A DNA stretch of 64,000 bases from the NCBI GenBank assembly GCA_029959665.1, contig JASCOI010000005.1:1-64000 (forward strand), in the 5' to 3' direction. Shown here piece after piece: positions 17,280 to 26,115 of the stretch. The notes under the pieces are model-generated. The model made no database searches, had not been told where the DNA came from, and worked only from the letters and a program-made list of their open reading frames with translations. This DNA is from Microbacteriaceae bacterium PS02333. GTDB lineage: Bacteria; Actinomycetota; Actinomycetes; Actinomycetales; Microbacteriaceae. The translations under genes and the position numbers were made by a program. The number at the start of each line of letters is the position of its first letter. Position 1 is the first letter of the stretch.

Positions 17280-17751
17280 CCCGCCGATCGTAGTGCGCTG
17301 GTTGCGGGCGATAAGTCCGTAAAGTCCTGCCGTGAAGGGACGTGCTCGAAGCGAGCCGCCCCACTTTCCCGTCTCGGTGAAGGATCGTCTAATGAGACAG
17401 TCCGATGATCCTTGGCGGTCGTCGCCACGGTCCTTGACGGCGTCCGCTGGGCGAGCCTCCAGTGCGACGTCCGCCGGTCTCGAAGGCTGGGAGCAACAAG
17501 CGCCGACTCGACGGCGACGCTTGGGGACTTGGGACGCTCGAACCGCTCGGCTGTCTAGGTGAACTTCGACCGCGTTGCTTGCCCCATGACTTGCTCAGGC
17601 TCGCTCAAGCTGGCCTCGTCGGGCCCTGCGGGCTCGAACCAAACCCGCGGGCGAAGAACATCATTCGAGCGGCGCCGTAACGCGAGCCTCCAGGTCCCGC
17701 ATGCCCTCGCGAGCGCCGAGATCGTCGGTGGGGTCTTGGCCCTGAGGGCGG
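17280..17751. other. Intergenic region, no gene recognised
   Basis: About 470 bases. Only short frames without family motifs are present. A T-arm-like GGTTCGAGCCC occurs on the minus strand near 17630-17640, but no cloverleaf can be folded around it. Confidence 0.35.
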
Positions 17752-18228
17752 TCACTGCTCGGTCGGGCTGGGGCTGACGGGCTTGCCATCGGTGCCGATG
17801 ACGTACCAGTCGCCACCGTTGAGGTAGATGTTCTGCCCACGATGCTGCCCGGGCTGCTGGTCCGCGACGTACCGGTACAAGGGCCAGCCGTTATACGTGA
17901 CCACGTTCCCGCCGGACGGATCCGGCAGCGATCCGAGTCGGTCCGCCGCAACTTTCTTCAACGCCTTCGGCGTTTCCTTATCCTCGGTACGGAGGGGCGG
18001 CCACTTGCTTGCGCAAGTCCCCGTGCAGCTGACGGTCATTGCGTTGTCCGGCTTGAAGACGTAAAGGACGTCTCCCTTACCGTCGACGAGGATGTCCCCG
18101 AGTCCCTTCGCCTGCATGCTCGACACGGAGTCTGCTGCGATACCGCTGTCATTCGAGCATCCGGCGAGTGCGACGGAGCCCAGGAGGACCGTCACACCTA
18201 GGGCGGCGGTCAATAGGGGCGTTCTCAT
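17752..18228 (-). CDS. Lipoprotein with secreted repeats (PF03640-type)
   Basis: 158 residues. An N-terminal lipoprotein signal ends in the lipobox VALAGC (Cys about 24), so the protein should be anchored to the outer face of the membrane. Two repeats of the 'secreted repeat of unknown function' family follow: GDILVDGKGDVLYVFKPDN with SCTGTCASKWPPL, then VVTYNGWPLYRYVADQQPGQ with GQNIYLNGGDWYVIGTDG. The Cys pair in SCTGTC is typical. It lies 46 bases downstream of the DyP peroxidase on the same strand, and so may be cotranscribed. A redox or surface-stress role is often suggested for such pairs, but the function is unknown. Confidence 0.88.
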   Translation of the reverse strand: MRTPLLTAALGVTVLLGSVALAGCSNDSGIAADSVSSMQAKGLGDILVDGKGDVLYVFKPDNAMTVSCTGTCASKWPPLRTEDKETPKALKKVAADRLGSLPDPSGGNVVTYNGWPLYRYVADQQPGQHRGQNIYLNGGDWYVIGTDGKPVSPSPTEQ

Positions 18229-18274
18229 TGTGATCCCTTCTCAAGTCGGTTATTCGCGCACGTCGCGGTCGGCG

Positions 18275-19495
18275 TCATCCCAGGAGCGCCTTCCCGTACC
18301 AGTCGCCGGAGTGTTGGACTCCGGGCAGGATGGCAAAAAGCGCGCTTGAGGTCGCGACGGTGAAGCGGTTGAGCGCGTCGCTAGCCGCAAGGCGTTGTTG
18401 GACGGGGATGAAGCTCGTCGTCGGATCCGCCTGGTACGAGACGAAGATGAGACCGGCGTCTTCGTCACCGGGGCGCGTGCCTGTCTGGCCCGCGCTGTAG
18501 GAATAGGACCGCCGAAGCATCGCCTCGCCTGAGTCGCGGCGCGGCGTCGCGAGCCGGACGTGCGAGTCACTTGGTATGACCAGGTCTCCGCTGCTGTCCC
18601 TCGCCTCGAGGTCGACGGGGTCGTTCTCCGCCTTCGACCCGAGCGGGGCGCCGGAGCGAGCATGTCTCCCGATGGTTCGGTCCCGGCTTTCCTGTGTTTC
18701 GCCTTCCCACTTGGCGAGCAGCATCCGGAACCGCCGTACGGCGACATACGTCCCGCCCCGCATCCAGGAGGGGCCCCCTTCGTCTGCCCATACGGCGCCA
18801 CCGACGGACGCGCGACTGACCGCGATGTTGTTGGTCCCGTCGATCTGGCCCATCAGGTTGCGGCCGCTGGTACTGCTCGTGGCGGCATTGATGCCGCGGA
18901 ACCCGTTCATCTGCCATCGAGAGTCGAGGACAGATGCCGCCGCAGCTCGGACCGCGCGGACAGCGCCGCTGAGATAGATCGCGTCGTTCGAGCAGAGCTG
19001 CACGAACAGGTCGCCGTGGGAGGCCTCTGGGTCGAGGCGGTCCCCTGCGAACTCGGGGAGATCGACCAAAGGGCGGGGCCGATCGAAGCCCAGCTTGTCG
19101 AGGCCGCTGCCGCCGATGCCGACAGTCATGGTGAAGAGCCCTGGTTCAGATCCCATCGAGACAAGCGACTCGTCGGCCTCTGTGTCGCCGCGGGAGAGCT
19201 TCTCCCCGAGCCGGGTCCAGTCACGAAGTACGGATGCGAGGTTGACGCGGGTCGCCACACTGCTGAGGTCGAACGCCAGGAAGGCGCTGTGGGTCGGTGT
19301 CGCATCGGCTATCCCCGCTTGGTGGGTGCCGTAGAAATCGATGATCCGGGGTGTGGCAGCGGCAGGCTCAGCGCCTCGTGGTCTGTCGCCGTGTTGCGTC
19401 GCAGCCAGGCCGCCGGCGCCGATAGCGGCCCCGATTGCTGCTGCGCCGCCGCCGAGGAGCAGCCCGCGTCTTGTCGGTTTGCGGTCGTCGGTCAT
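18275..19495 (-). CDS. Dye-decolorizing (DyP-type) peroxidase, Tat-exported
   Basis: 406 residues from the ATG at 19495. The N-terminus has a twin-arginine signal (TRRGLLLGGGAAAIGAAIGA), so folded haem protein is exported by Tat. The DyP signature G-x-x-D-G is present as NLMGQIDGTNN, giving the distal Asp, and the proximal haem His is in IPSDSHVRLATP. The distal Arg region (LRRSYSYSAGQ) and the ending (FVSYQADPTTSFIPVQQRLA) also fit. DyP enzymes use H2O2 to oxidise dyes, phenols or haem-type substrates; some take part in iron uptake (EfeB). No EfeU or EfeO gene is nearby. An operator-like half repeat lies about 80 bases upstream (19574). Confidence 0.92.
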   Translation of the reverse strand: MTDDRKPTRRGLLLGGGAAAIGAAIGAGGLAATQHGDRPRGAEPAAATPRIIDFYGTHQAGIADATPTHSAFLAFDLSSVATRVNLASVLRDWTRLGEKLSRGDTEADESLVSMGSEPGLFTMTVGIGGSGLDKLGFDRPRPLVDLPEFAGDRLDPEASHGDLFVQLCSNDAIYLSGAVRAVRAAAASVLDSRWQMNGFRGINAATSSTSGRNLMGQIDGTNNIAVSRASVGGAVWADEGGPSWMRGGTYVAVRRFRMLLAKWEGETQESRDRTIGRHARSGAPLGSKAENDPVDLEARDSSGDLVIPSDSHVRLATPRRDSGEAMLRRSYSYSAGQTGTRPGDEDAGLIFVSYQADPTTSFIPVQQRLAASDALNRFTVATSSALFAILPGVQHSGDWYGKALLG

Positions 19496-19573
19496 GCGCG
19501 TTCGCCGTCCCTTGGACTCGATGGAGGTGTCGTTCGGCGGGCAAGTGGAAGAGGTCGCGACCCGTCGCCACAT

Positions 19574-19590
19574 GCAGTCTACCTGTAAGT
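19574..19590. promoter_or_regulatory. Operator-like sequence upstream of the DyP gene
   Basis: GCAGTCTACCTGTAAGT matches 15 of 17 bases of a sequence at 26146-26162 (ACAGTCTATCTGTAAGT), which is part of a near-perfect palindrome in the HemQ region. Both lie in front of minus-strand genes for haem or membrane proteins. A shared repressor of the TetR/MarR type is a reasonable inference. Confidence 0.4.
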
Positions 19591-19595
19591 GGCTC

Positions 19596-20226
19596 AGGTG
19601 TGATCCGCTTGGCCGACTCCATCCCGCGATCGGCCCGATCGTGGCGTCTATGCCGCGGCCGGGACCTTCGCCTCGCGGGAGTCGGATCGGTCTCGGCGCC
19701 TCAGCCGGAGCCTCGTGGCTCTCGTTGCGCCGCGACGAGCAAGGACGTCTATCGCGTCGGTCTCTTCGCCCGGGAACTCCTGATGTAGCTAATGCTCGCG
19801 TCGGCGGTCCTGAGTCCCGGATCAGGAGCGAGCTTTCACGCGTCGTTCACAGAGTGATGCCGATCGGCGACGAGCCGGTTGGTCGGTCCGAGAGGCATTC
19901 AACGCGTCGGCGACTCTTCGTCTCCACTGGAACGGCTCTCGGCAGCAAGGCCCCTCAGGACGCCCTCGAGCACGGCTCGCACGGACGGCGGCATCCGTGC
20001 GATAGGACCTCCTCCCGTTGCCGAAGTGCTGCGCCGGCCGGATGGACTACTGCCTTCTCTATCGAGAGGGCCCCGGCGCGGCGCGCGCAGTGCGAACCGG
20101 ACGGCGCTGCTTCCTCCACCGATGTCCTCGCCGGCACCTCACCGGATCCGGAGGTGCGTGACCCAGTGAACCTCCATCGACCGCGCGACGGCGGAAGAGT
20201 CGTGCCATGCCTCCTTACTCGCGTGG
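19596..20226. other. Intergenic region, no gene recognised
   Basis: About 630 bases. Frames on both strands are open for some length, but none carries motifs, a ribosome site, or a start and stop that fits neighbouring genes. It may hold remnants of a lost gene. Confidence 0.35.
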
Positions 20227-20820
20227 TCAGTCGTGTGGGGGTGGCTCGACTGCTGACTCGCCAGTGAACGACGAGACGAGACGGGCCGCGAGTCCGGCGA
20301 TCTCGTCGTCGTCGATGTCCTGCCTCTGCAGCAGGCTCCTGTAGACAGTTGGGCCGAGCGCGTCGCCGACGGCGCGCCTTGTGAGCGGGGTCGCGTGTTC
20401 GCCGTCGCCGCCCAGCGCCTGGTGGAGCCGGTCCTCGAGTAGGCCGAAGAGCCTCGCCCGCCGGAGGTCGTCTCGACTGTCGTCCTCGGCCGCATGGAGG
20501 ATCAGAGAGGCGGTGAAGCGCGCCACCGCTGGTGTCTGGAGCTCGTCGACGAGCCGACGAAGCTCTCCGGCGACCCAATCCGCAAGCGGCGGGGTGGGAT
20601 CGGCGAAGAAGGGGAGCGTGTACTCGTTCAAGGCCTCGTCGAGGATGGCGTCGACCGATGGCCAGTGTCGGTACGCGGTCGCCCTGGCGACGCCGGCGCG
20701 CTCGGCGACCGTCGCGAAGGAGACTGCTGCTGGCCCGGCCTCGCGGACGAGGTCTTGAGCGGCGGACAGTAGGCGCTCTCGGCTGGCTGCCGCTCTGGGG
20801 TCGGTGGTGCGCTGCTCCAT
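20227..20820 (-). CDS. TetR-family repressor
   Basis: 197 residues from the ATG at 20820. The N-terminal TetR HTH reads RERLLSAAQDLVREAGPAAV followed by SFATVAERAGVARATAYRHWPSVDAILDEAL, with the usual Y-R-H/Y-W recognition helix ending. The rest is a helical ligand-binding domain without a recognised inducer. It is divergent from an SDR operon. A perfect 12-3-12 palindrome lies between the two starts (20860-20886) and is the likely operator for self-regulation and control of the SDR genes. Confidence 0.88.
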   Translation of the reverse strand: MEQRTTDPRAAASRERLLSAAQDLVREAGPAAVSFATVAERAGVARATAYRHWPSVDAILDEALNEYTLPFFADPTPPLADWVAGELRRLVDELQTPAVARFTASLILHAAEDDSRDDLRRARLFGLLEDRLHQALGGDGEHATPLTRRAVGDALGPTVYRSLLQRQDIDDDEIAGLAARLVSSFTGESAVEPPPHD

Positions 20821-20859
20821 CAGGCAATCATGTGACATCTGCGCGCAGTGCTGTATCTT

Positions 20860-20886
20860 CCCTATGAGACAAAGTGTCTCATAGGG
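20860..20886. promoter_or_regulatory. Palindromic TetR operator
   Basis: CCCTATGAGACA-AAG-TGTCTCATAGGG, a perfect 12-base inverted repeat with a 3-base spacer. It lies 39 bases from the TetR start and 12 bases before the SDR start, in the divergent promoter region. Arm length and position are typical for a TetR operator. Confidence 0.85.
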
Positions 20887-20898
20887 AGAGGGCAAGCC

Positions 20899-21540
20899 AT
20901 GCGGATCGCGATCGCCGGGGCGACGGGAGCCGTCGGACGGCTCCTCACTACTCAAGCGCTAGAAGCCGGGCATGAGGTCGTCGCCCTCGTCCGGCGCCCG
21001 GAAGCCGTCTCCGCCCGGCCGGGACTCGTTGCCAAGCGCGTCGACTTCGGCCCGGACCGTCCCGTCGCGATGGACGCGTTCGATGGAGTTGAGGCCGTCG
21101 TCTCCTGCCTCGGTAACACCCTCCGTGGCGCGGGCAGTCGGAACAAGTTCCTCGCGTCCGCCCACCGCTCGCTCCTCGCTGCCGCTCGAGAGGCCGACGT
21201 GTCCCGATTCGTCACGATGCTGAGCGTGGGGGCGGGACCGACATTCGCTTCAAGCCCCTTGGCGGTCCGCGTGCTCCTCCGCGCGACGATGCGGGCGGAG
21301 TTCCGAGACCTCGATGCAGTCGTCGATGCGGTGCGCGCATCGGCGCTCGACTGGCGGATTGTGTTCTTCGGCGCCCTGCACGACGGTGCAGGAACCGGGA
21401 AGTGGACGATCGAGCAGGGCTTCGTCCGTCCGCGACGGTATCGGATTGCGCGTGCCGACCTTGCCGAGGCCCTCCTTCGGACGGCTAAGGACCACGGCGC
21501 GCAACGCACGCCCCTCGTCATCAGCGGAGCGACGCGATGA
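20899..21540 (+). CDS. NAD(P)-binding NmrA/atypical SDR oxidoreductase
   Basis: 213 residues from the ATG at 20899. The Rossmann fingerprint G-A-T-G-A-V-G near residue 8 (MRIAIAGATGAVGRLL) marks an atypical SDR of the NAD(P)-binding, NmrA-like type. VALVRRPEAV and VSCLGNTL are family-typical, and the C-terminus (IARADLAEALLRTAKD) resembles the helix before the last strand in this family. It is the first gene after the TetR palindrome and overlaps the next SDR by 4 bases (ATGA). A GGGAG ribosome site lies upstream. The substrate is unknown; a quinone, aldehyde or NADPH-sensing role is possible. Confidence 0.82.
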   Translation: MRIAIAGATGAVGRLLTTQALEAGHEVVALVRRPEAVSARPGLVAKRVDFGPDRPVAMDAFDGVEAVVSCLGNTLRGAGSRNKFLASAHRSLLAAAREADVSRFVTMLSVGAGPTFASSPLAVRVLLRATMRAEFRDLDAVVDAVRASALDWRIVFFGALHDGAGTGKWTIEQGFVRPRRYRIARADLAEALLRTAKDHGAQRTPLVISGATR

Positions 21541-22358
21541 TCGGCTCGCCGTCTGACACCGCAGCGACGGTGGTCACGGGGGCGAGTTCCGGAATCGGCG
21601 CTGCCCTCGCCCGCCGGCTGGCCGGCGACGGAGAGCATCTCATCCTCCTCGGGCGGGACCGATCGCGACTATTCGGGCTGCGTGACGAACTGCGAGCTCA
21701 CGCAGTGACAGTCGACTTCGCGGACTTCGGCAGTGTCCGCCGAGCGGCGGCCGAGGTGCTCAGCGCCAGCGGTCCCGTGAGGCGACTCTTCTCGAACGCA
21801 GGGGCCGCTATCGGCAGCCGTGAGCGGACCGTCGACGGGCACGAGCCGAACCTCCAAGTCAACGCACTCGGTCCGCTCCTATTCGAATCCCTCCTGCACG
21901 ACGCGCTAGTCGCCGGCGCTGGTCGGGTCATCGCGACGTCCTCCCGGTCGCACCTCGGAGCCTCACTGTCCCGCTCTGACCTGGCGTCTACGCTCGAGGA
22001 CCGTAGTGGGCGTGCTCACGACCGCTACGCACGAGCGAAGCTCGCGCAACTGCTGGCACACCAGGCCCGCCGGATGGACCCGAGCTGGCCTGAGACCTAC
22101 GACGTGCACCCGGGGCTGGTGGCATCGGACTTCGGCCGGTACCTCGGCCGTACCGGCGGTCTGCTCAAGGTGCTTGCGACCCCGGTTCTCCGTTCGCCGG
22201 CCGCAGCTGCCGGGACGCTGGCCCGCATATCCAGAGACGAGCGACTCGCTGCGACGTACTTCCATCGGGATCGGCCGCACGAGCCGTCCGCGCTCGTCGG
22301 TGACGCCGCTCTTGCTCAGGATGTCCTCGGGTTCGTCGAACGGATGACGACTCGCTGA
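21537..22358 (+). CDS. Short-chain dehydrogenase/reductase
   Basis: 273 residues. A classical SDR fold: cofactor loop TGASSGIGAALARRL, structural SNAGAAIG, substrate Ser in ATSSRSHLG, and a catalytic Y-x-x-x-K in YARAKLAQLLA. The usual second half (VHPGLVASDFGRYLG) resembles SDRs of the retinol-dehydrogenase/WW-oxidoreductase type. It is cotranscribed with the preceding NmrA-like gene under the TetR palindrome. It probably reduces a carbonyl, with the substrate unknown. Confidence 0.86.
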   Translation: MIGSPSDTAATVVTGASSGIGAALARRLAGDGEHLILLGRDRSRLFGLRDELRAHAVTVDFADFGSVRRAAAEVLSASGPVRRLFSNAGAAIGSRERTVDGHEPNLQVNALGPLLFESLLHDALVAGAGRVIATSSRSHLGASLSRSDLASTLEDRSGRAHDRYARAKLAQLLAHQARRMDPSWPETYDVHPGLVASDFGRYLGRTGGLLKVLATPVLRSPAAAAGTLARISRDERLAATYFHRDRPHEPSALVGDAALAQDVLGFVERMTTR

Positions 22359-22450
22359 GGCGTCCAGGTTCGACGAACGCTCCGACCTGACGTCCACCTG
22401 AAAGTGCCCCTAGACTGACGAATCATTCGATCGTGGTCATGGGAGCGGAG

Positions 22451-22921
22451 ATGGCGGAATCACAGCAGCTCACCGAGGCGCGTCTGCCGTTGAGCCCGCT
22501 CATGGTGATGGTCCTCAACGGGCGCTCTCTTGAGGCGCGGCTACAGGACCACCTTCAAGAACAGGGCCTCTCGATGCGGCGGCTCGGCCTGCTCGGGCAT
22601 CTGAAGGCTTCGCCCGGCATCTCGTTCAGCGGCTTGGCGCGGCGCGCGGGCATCCGCGTACAGAGCCTTCAGCCCATCGTCGCAGGAATGCTCTCCGATG
22701 GCCTCGTCCGGACCGTTGGAGGTGTCGGCCAGGGAAAGGCGGCTGTCCTCGAGCTGACCGACGCCGGCGTCGACGCGCTTCGCGCAGTGGGCGCGACGGT
22801 CGCGGCACTCGAGGAGGAGATCTTCGTCGGCGAGGCGTGGGGCTCGCTCGCCGCAGCGCTACGGAAGGTGGGTGAAGAGGAGTTCACGCGGCTTTCCGCC
22901 GCGCGGCGCGCCGCGTCCTGA
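22451..22921 (+). CDS. MarR-family transcriptional regulator
   Basis: 156 residues from the ATG at 22451, preceded by GGAG; earlier in-frame starts (GTG 22433, ATG 22439) lack a better site. A winged helix reads GLLGHLKASPGISFSGLARR, then AGIRVQSLQPIVAGMLSDGLV, then RTVGGVGQGKAAVLELTDAGVDAL for the wing, all MarR-like. The C-terminal dimerisation helix follows (FVGEAWGSLAAALRKVG). It lies 92 bases downstream of the SDR, so may sense the same chemical stress. It is convergent with the CtaA gene. Confidence 0.83.
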   Translation: MAESQQLTEARLPLSPLMVMVLNGRSLEARLQDHLQEQGLSMRRLGLLGHLKASPGISFSGLARRAGIRVQSLQPIVAGMLSDGLVRTVGGVGQGKAAVLELTDAGVDALRAVGATVAALEEEIFVGEAWGSLAAALRKVGEEEFTRLSAARRAAS

Positions 22922-22939
22922 TGTACGCTGCGGGGCTGA

Positions 22940-23878
22940 TCAGCGATCCGCGACAACGACGCCAGGGCGTTCGACATCCACCGGCCTCCGAGAAGCGGAC
23001 CGGATCCGGACGGCGCCGATCCATACGAGCGTCGAGCCGAGCAGGTGTGTGATGACCAGGAGCGCCGGCAGATTCGTGATCGCCTGCACCAGGCCGATCA
23101 GTCCTTGCGCGAGGAACACGACCATGAACAGGAGAACTCTCGTCTCAAGCGAGCGGCAGCGGTTGCGTCGCGAAACGACCCAGAGGGACAGAGTCAGACC
23201 GAGACTGGCGAGGGCAGCTGCGGCGTGTAGGACGGTGACGGCCGCCCACGGGAACGGCATCCGGATCACATCGGCGGAATCGCCGGCGTGAGGCCCGGTG
23301 CCCGTCACAAGCGTTCCGAGTAGTACGACCACGGCCGTCGCCCCGACTACCAGGTCGGCGAGCAGCAGCGCGCTGCGCGGCAGGCGCGCCTCCTGCGAGT
23401 GGCCCGGGCGCGTCCGCTCCCAGGTGACGGTCGCGACGGTCAACAGCGCCGTCGCCGCGACGAAATGCGCAGCAACGAGGTAGGGGCTGAGCCGCGCCAG
23501 CACCGTGACGCCCCCGAGGACCGCGTTGAGCACGACAATCCAGAACTGTGCCCACGCCCATCGGGTGAGGCGGGGAGACGGTGCGGACTGCAGTCGGGCG
23601 GCGATGATGACCGCCCCTACCGCGGCGCACAGCACGCCCGTCAGGAGCCTGTTGGCGAACTCCACTAGAGCGTGCAGGCCCATCTCAGGGGTCGGGCCGA
23701 GGGACCCACCCGCACAGGTAGGCCAGTCCGGGCATCCCAGCCCCGACCCCGTCACGCGGACGATTCCTCCGCCGACGACGATCAGGACTGCCATGAGGAG
23801 GGATACGAGCGCGGTGCCGCGCAACACGACGGAACCCAGCGTGACGTGATCCGCGAGCCAGGCCAGGGGCGTGGTCAT
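22940..23878 (-). CDS. ctaA: Haem A synthase (COX15/CtaA family)
   Basis: 312 residues from the ATG at 23878. About eight transmembrane helices are visible, with the first family signature VVGGGIVRVTGSGLGCPDWP followed by TCAGG near residues 30-52, and conserved haem-ligand His residues in MGLHALVEFANRLLTG, LVAAHFVAATALL, VTVLHAAAAL and LVITHLLGSTLVW. The enzyme converts haem O to haem A for cytochrome aa3 oxidase. It starts 43 bases after the rhodanese gene, so the two may form an operon. The gene looks intact. Confidence 0.93.
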   Translation of the reverse strand: MTTPLAWLADHVTLGSVVLRGTALVSLLMAVLIVVGGGIVRVTGSGLGCPDWPTCAGGSLGPTPEMGLHALVEFANRLLTGVLCAAVGAVIIAARLQSAPSPRLTRWAWAQFWIVVLNAVLGGVTVLARLSPYLVAAHFVAATALLTVATVTWERTRPGHSQEARLPRSALLLADLVVGATAVVVLLGTLVTGTGPHAGDSADVIRMPFPWAAVTVLHAAAALASLGLTLSLWVVSRRNRCRSLETRVLLFMVVFLAQGLIGLVQAITNLPALLVITHLLGSTLVWIGAVRIRSASRRPVDVERPGVVVADR

Positions 23879-23921
23879 GAGGGCCTTCCGATCCCGCCGC
23901 ATCCGCGGCGAGGTACTGGGT

Positions 23922-24266
23922 TCAGTCGTGCGTGTTCCCGCTGACGAGGGCCCCGCCGATCGACCGCCATTCGATGAGGCCCCTGCTGAGGTTGGCGCTC
24001 TCGAAGCCCATCTCGGCGAGTAGGTTTGCGGCAGCGGCGGAGACGATGCCACCGGTACAGAACGTGATGAGCAGGCGGTCCTCTGGCAGTTCTTCCCAGC
24101 GTGCCGGGATCTCGCCGACGGGCAGGTGCAGCGCTCCCGGTACGTGGCTGCTCCGCCACTCCGGGTAGCCGCGCACGTCGACCATCAGCGCACCCTGTTG
24201 GAGCAGGTCGACTGCTTCCGGCGCGGTGAGCGTCCTCGGTCGGTGCAGATAGTGCCGCAGGCTCAT
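23922..24266 (-). CDS. Rhodanese-like domain protein
   Basis: 114 residues from the ATG at 24266, preceded by GAGGAGGG. A single rhodanese domain: LMVDVRGYPEWRSSHVPGAL, then LLITFCTGGIVSAAAANLLAEMGF with the active-site Cys in the CTGG loop, and a closing LSRGLIEWRSIGG. It can transfer sulfane sulfur or act as a thiol redox protein. The gene lies just ahead of haem A synthase on the same strand. Length is normal for single-domain rhodaneses. Confidence 0.88.
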   Translation of the reverse strand: MSLRHYLHRPRTLTAPEAVDLLQQGALMVDVRGYPEWRSSHVPGALHLPVGEIPARWEELPEDRLLITFCTGGIVSAAAANLLAEMGFESANLSRGLIEWRSIGGALVSGNTHD

Positions 24267-24324
24267 GCCGCGTCCCTCCTCGGCGACTGGGCTCGGCGCT
24301 GTCGCCGGGCGTGCTTCCGGTGTG

Positions 24325-25395
24325 TCATGCCAGTGCCAGTCGGACCGCACGTGCAGCATCGAGGGAGGCGCGCCGGAAGGCGCCTCCAAGGCCAGCGAAT
24401 GACAGGTACCCGTGCACGAGGTCCCCGTGTTCGACATGCTCGACGTCGACGCCAGCTGTGGCAAGGCGTCGCGCGAACTCCTCGCCCTCGTCTTTAAGCG
24501 GGTCGTAGCCGGCAGTTGCGATGTAGGTCCGCGGTAGCTGCCGCGACGGCTTCCGGTAGAGCGGCGACATGCGCGGATCGGTGCGGTCCTGACCGCTCGC
24601 ATAGGCGTTGTAGAACCAGTCGATGTCGGGATCGGTGAGCAGGAGGTTCTGACCGAGTTGACGTCGGGACGCGGTCTTCTCCGCCAGGTCCGTCGCTGGA
24701 AACAAGAGCATCTGAAACGCAGGTCTGACCTCGTCGCCAACCAGGTCTGCAGAGGCGACCGCGCTCAGGGTGGCCCCTGCCGAGTCGCCGCCGATGCCGA
24801 TACGCGACCGATCGACCCCGAGCGCGTCAGCATTCTCGACGGACCATCGGAACGCCGCGACAACGTCGTCAACTCCGGCAGGGAACGGGTGCTCGGGAGC
24901 GAGGCGGTAGTCGATCGAGAGGACCGGTACGTGGGAGTGGTGGGCGAGGAACTGCGCAGCGTAGTCGTAGGTGGCGACGTCGCCGATCGCCCAGCCGCCT
25001 CCGTGAGCGAAGAGCAGCATGCCGTGCCCCGGGGCGAGCTCTTGTGGCGTGTAGAAGCGCGCGGCGATCGGTCGGCCGCCGCCTGCGATGGTTGTCGCTC
25101 GCTGCGCGACAGGGAGCTTTGGGCCGCGCAGTCCGTTGGCTGCTGCGCGAAGCGCTTGCCGGGACTCCGGTCCTGAGCCGTTGACGACCATCCGTACTCC
25201 CATGCGCGAGCTGACCGCCGCGAATGCGAGCGCCCTGCGGTCCAGCGGCTCGCCCTGCGCCGGAGGGACGCTCGGCGCGATCCGACGAGCTGCCCACCGC
25301 GGCACCGAGACCATCGCGCGCAGCACCGCGCCCTGAACTAGGTCGGCCGTTGAGCGTCGATAGGGCTCGACCGGAAGCCACTCGATATCAGACAT
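24325..25395 (-). CDS. HSL-family alpha/beta hydrolase (esterase)
   Basis: 356 residues from the ATG at 25395, which overlaps the end of the DUF3817 gene. The hormone-sensitive-lipase signature is complete: HGGG in LLFAHGGGWAIGDVATYD, nucleophile Ser in IGIGGDSAGATLSA (GDSAG), Asp in YDPLKDEGEEFA and His in HGDLVHGYLSF. It is a carboxylesterase or lipase for short acyl esters, with no signal peptide, so it is cytosolic or membrane-associated. A long N-terminal cap region is present, as in many HSL esterases. Confidence 0.9.
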   Translation of the reverse strand: MSDIEWLPVEPYRRSTADLVQGAVLRAMVSVPRWAARRIAPSVPPAQGEPLDRRALAFAAVSSRMGVRMVVNGSGPESRQALRAAANGLRGPKLPVAQRATTIAGGGRPIAARFYTPQELAPGHGMLLFAHGGGWAIGDVATYDYAAQFLAHHSHVPVLSIDYRLAPEHPFPAGVDDVVAAFRWSVENADALGVDRSRIGIGGDSAGATLSAVASADLVGDEVRPAFQMLLFPATDLAEKTASRRQLGQNLLLTDPDIDWFYNAYASGQDRTDPRMSPLYRKPSRQLPRTYIATAGYDPLKDEGEEFARRLATAGVDVEHVEHGDLVHGYLSFAGLGGAFRRASLDAARAVRLALA

Positions 25396-25663
25396 TAGTC
25401 GTGCCTTTTGCGCGCCGAGCTCCGACAGCCGCGAAGATCCCGCCAAGCACCGGGATGAGGCTCAGCAGCCGGGTACCCCAACGCAGACCAGGCGTGAAGA
25501 GACCAATCAAGACGACCACGAGGTAGACGGCGCCGTGAATGGGGCCGATCGCTCGCGCCACCATGGGCTGGTGAACGGTTGCGAGGTTCACGAGCAGCAC
25601 GCCGAGCGTGAGGATCTCGAGAGCGGCGAGTACGACGAAGACGAGGAACAGCGGACGGCGCAT
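25388..25663 (-). CDS. DUF3817-type small membrane protein
   Basis: 91 residues with three hydrophobic segments (LFLVFVVLAALEILTLGVLL; IHGAVYLVVVLIGLF; LLSLIPVLGGIFAAVG) and a short basic C-terminus, as in DUF3817 integral membrane proteins. It overlaps the next gene by 8 bases and the preceding membrane gene by 3 bases (ATGA type), so it is part of a tightly packed minus-strand operon. No function is assigned to the family. Confidence 0.78.
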   Translation of the reverse strand: MRRPLFLVFVVLAALEILTLGVLLVNLATVHQPMVARAIGPIHGAVYLVVVLIGLFTPGLRWGTRLLSLIPVLGGIFAAVGARRAKGTTNV

Positions 25664-26115
25664 CAGCGACCAGCTCCCGGCTGCGTGACCATGAGGATCA
25701 CCACGACGACCCAGAGCAGATTGAAGATTCCAACGAAGCCTCCTAAGGCACTGATTTGTTTGCGGCTTGCGGGAGCTGCCAAGGTTCCGGCTTGCATCGG
25801 GACGATGCGGACCGCCAGGATCACGCCGGCAATCGCGGTCAGGACCATCGCGCTAATCAGCCAGATCTCGGTGAACCGGTTGCCGATGATGGCAAGTGCG
25901 ATTCCGGCGGCCGGAACGATGAGAGCGAGGAGCCCGTAGACGCGGCAGATCCGGTGGAGGATCTGCGCAACTGCGAGCGACCTGGGGTGCCGGCTCGACA
26001 CACTCTCGCCTTCACGGACCGGCACGTAGCCGGGGAAGAGCGAGGTGGCCACCGCTGATGGTCCGACGAAGAGGATGCCGGCGACGAGATGGATGACGAG
26101 AAGAACTTGCGTCAC
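25663..26115 (-). CDS. Alternative: DUF2269-like four-helix membrane protein from an internal start
   Basis: If translated on its own, this part starts at GTG 26115 behind GAAAGG and gives 150 residues with four membrane helices, the usual size of DUF2269-like proteins. A palindrome (26142-26162) lies 27 bases upstream, as expected for an operator over a promoter. The ending overlaps the DUF3817 start. I favour independent initiation over a functional fusion, but the missing hemQ stop has to be explained. Confidence 0.55.
   Translation of the reverse strand: MTQVLLVIHLVAGILFVGPSAVATSLFPGYVPVREGESVSSRHPRSLAVAQILHRICRVYGLLALIVPAAGIALAIIGNRFTEIWLISAMVLTAIAGVILAVRIVPMQAGTLAAPASRKQISALGGFVGIFNLLWVVVVILMVTQPGAGR

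Noticed and set aside
17630-17640. tRNA T-arm-like GGTTCGAGCCC on the minus strand
   Set aside because: No acceptor, D or anticodon stem could be drawn around it; the match is probably chance or a distant remnant.
19341-20267. Long plus-strand frame opposite the DyP start and the following intergenic DNA
   Set aside because: No family motif; the composition is the antisense of the DyP gene for part of its length.
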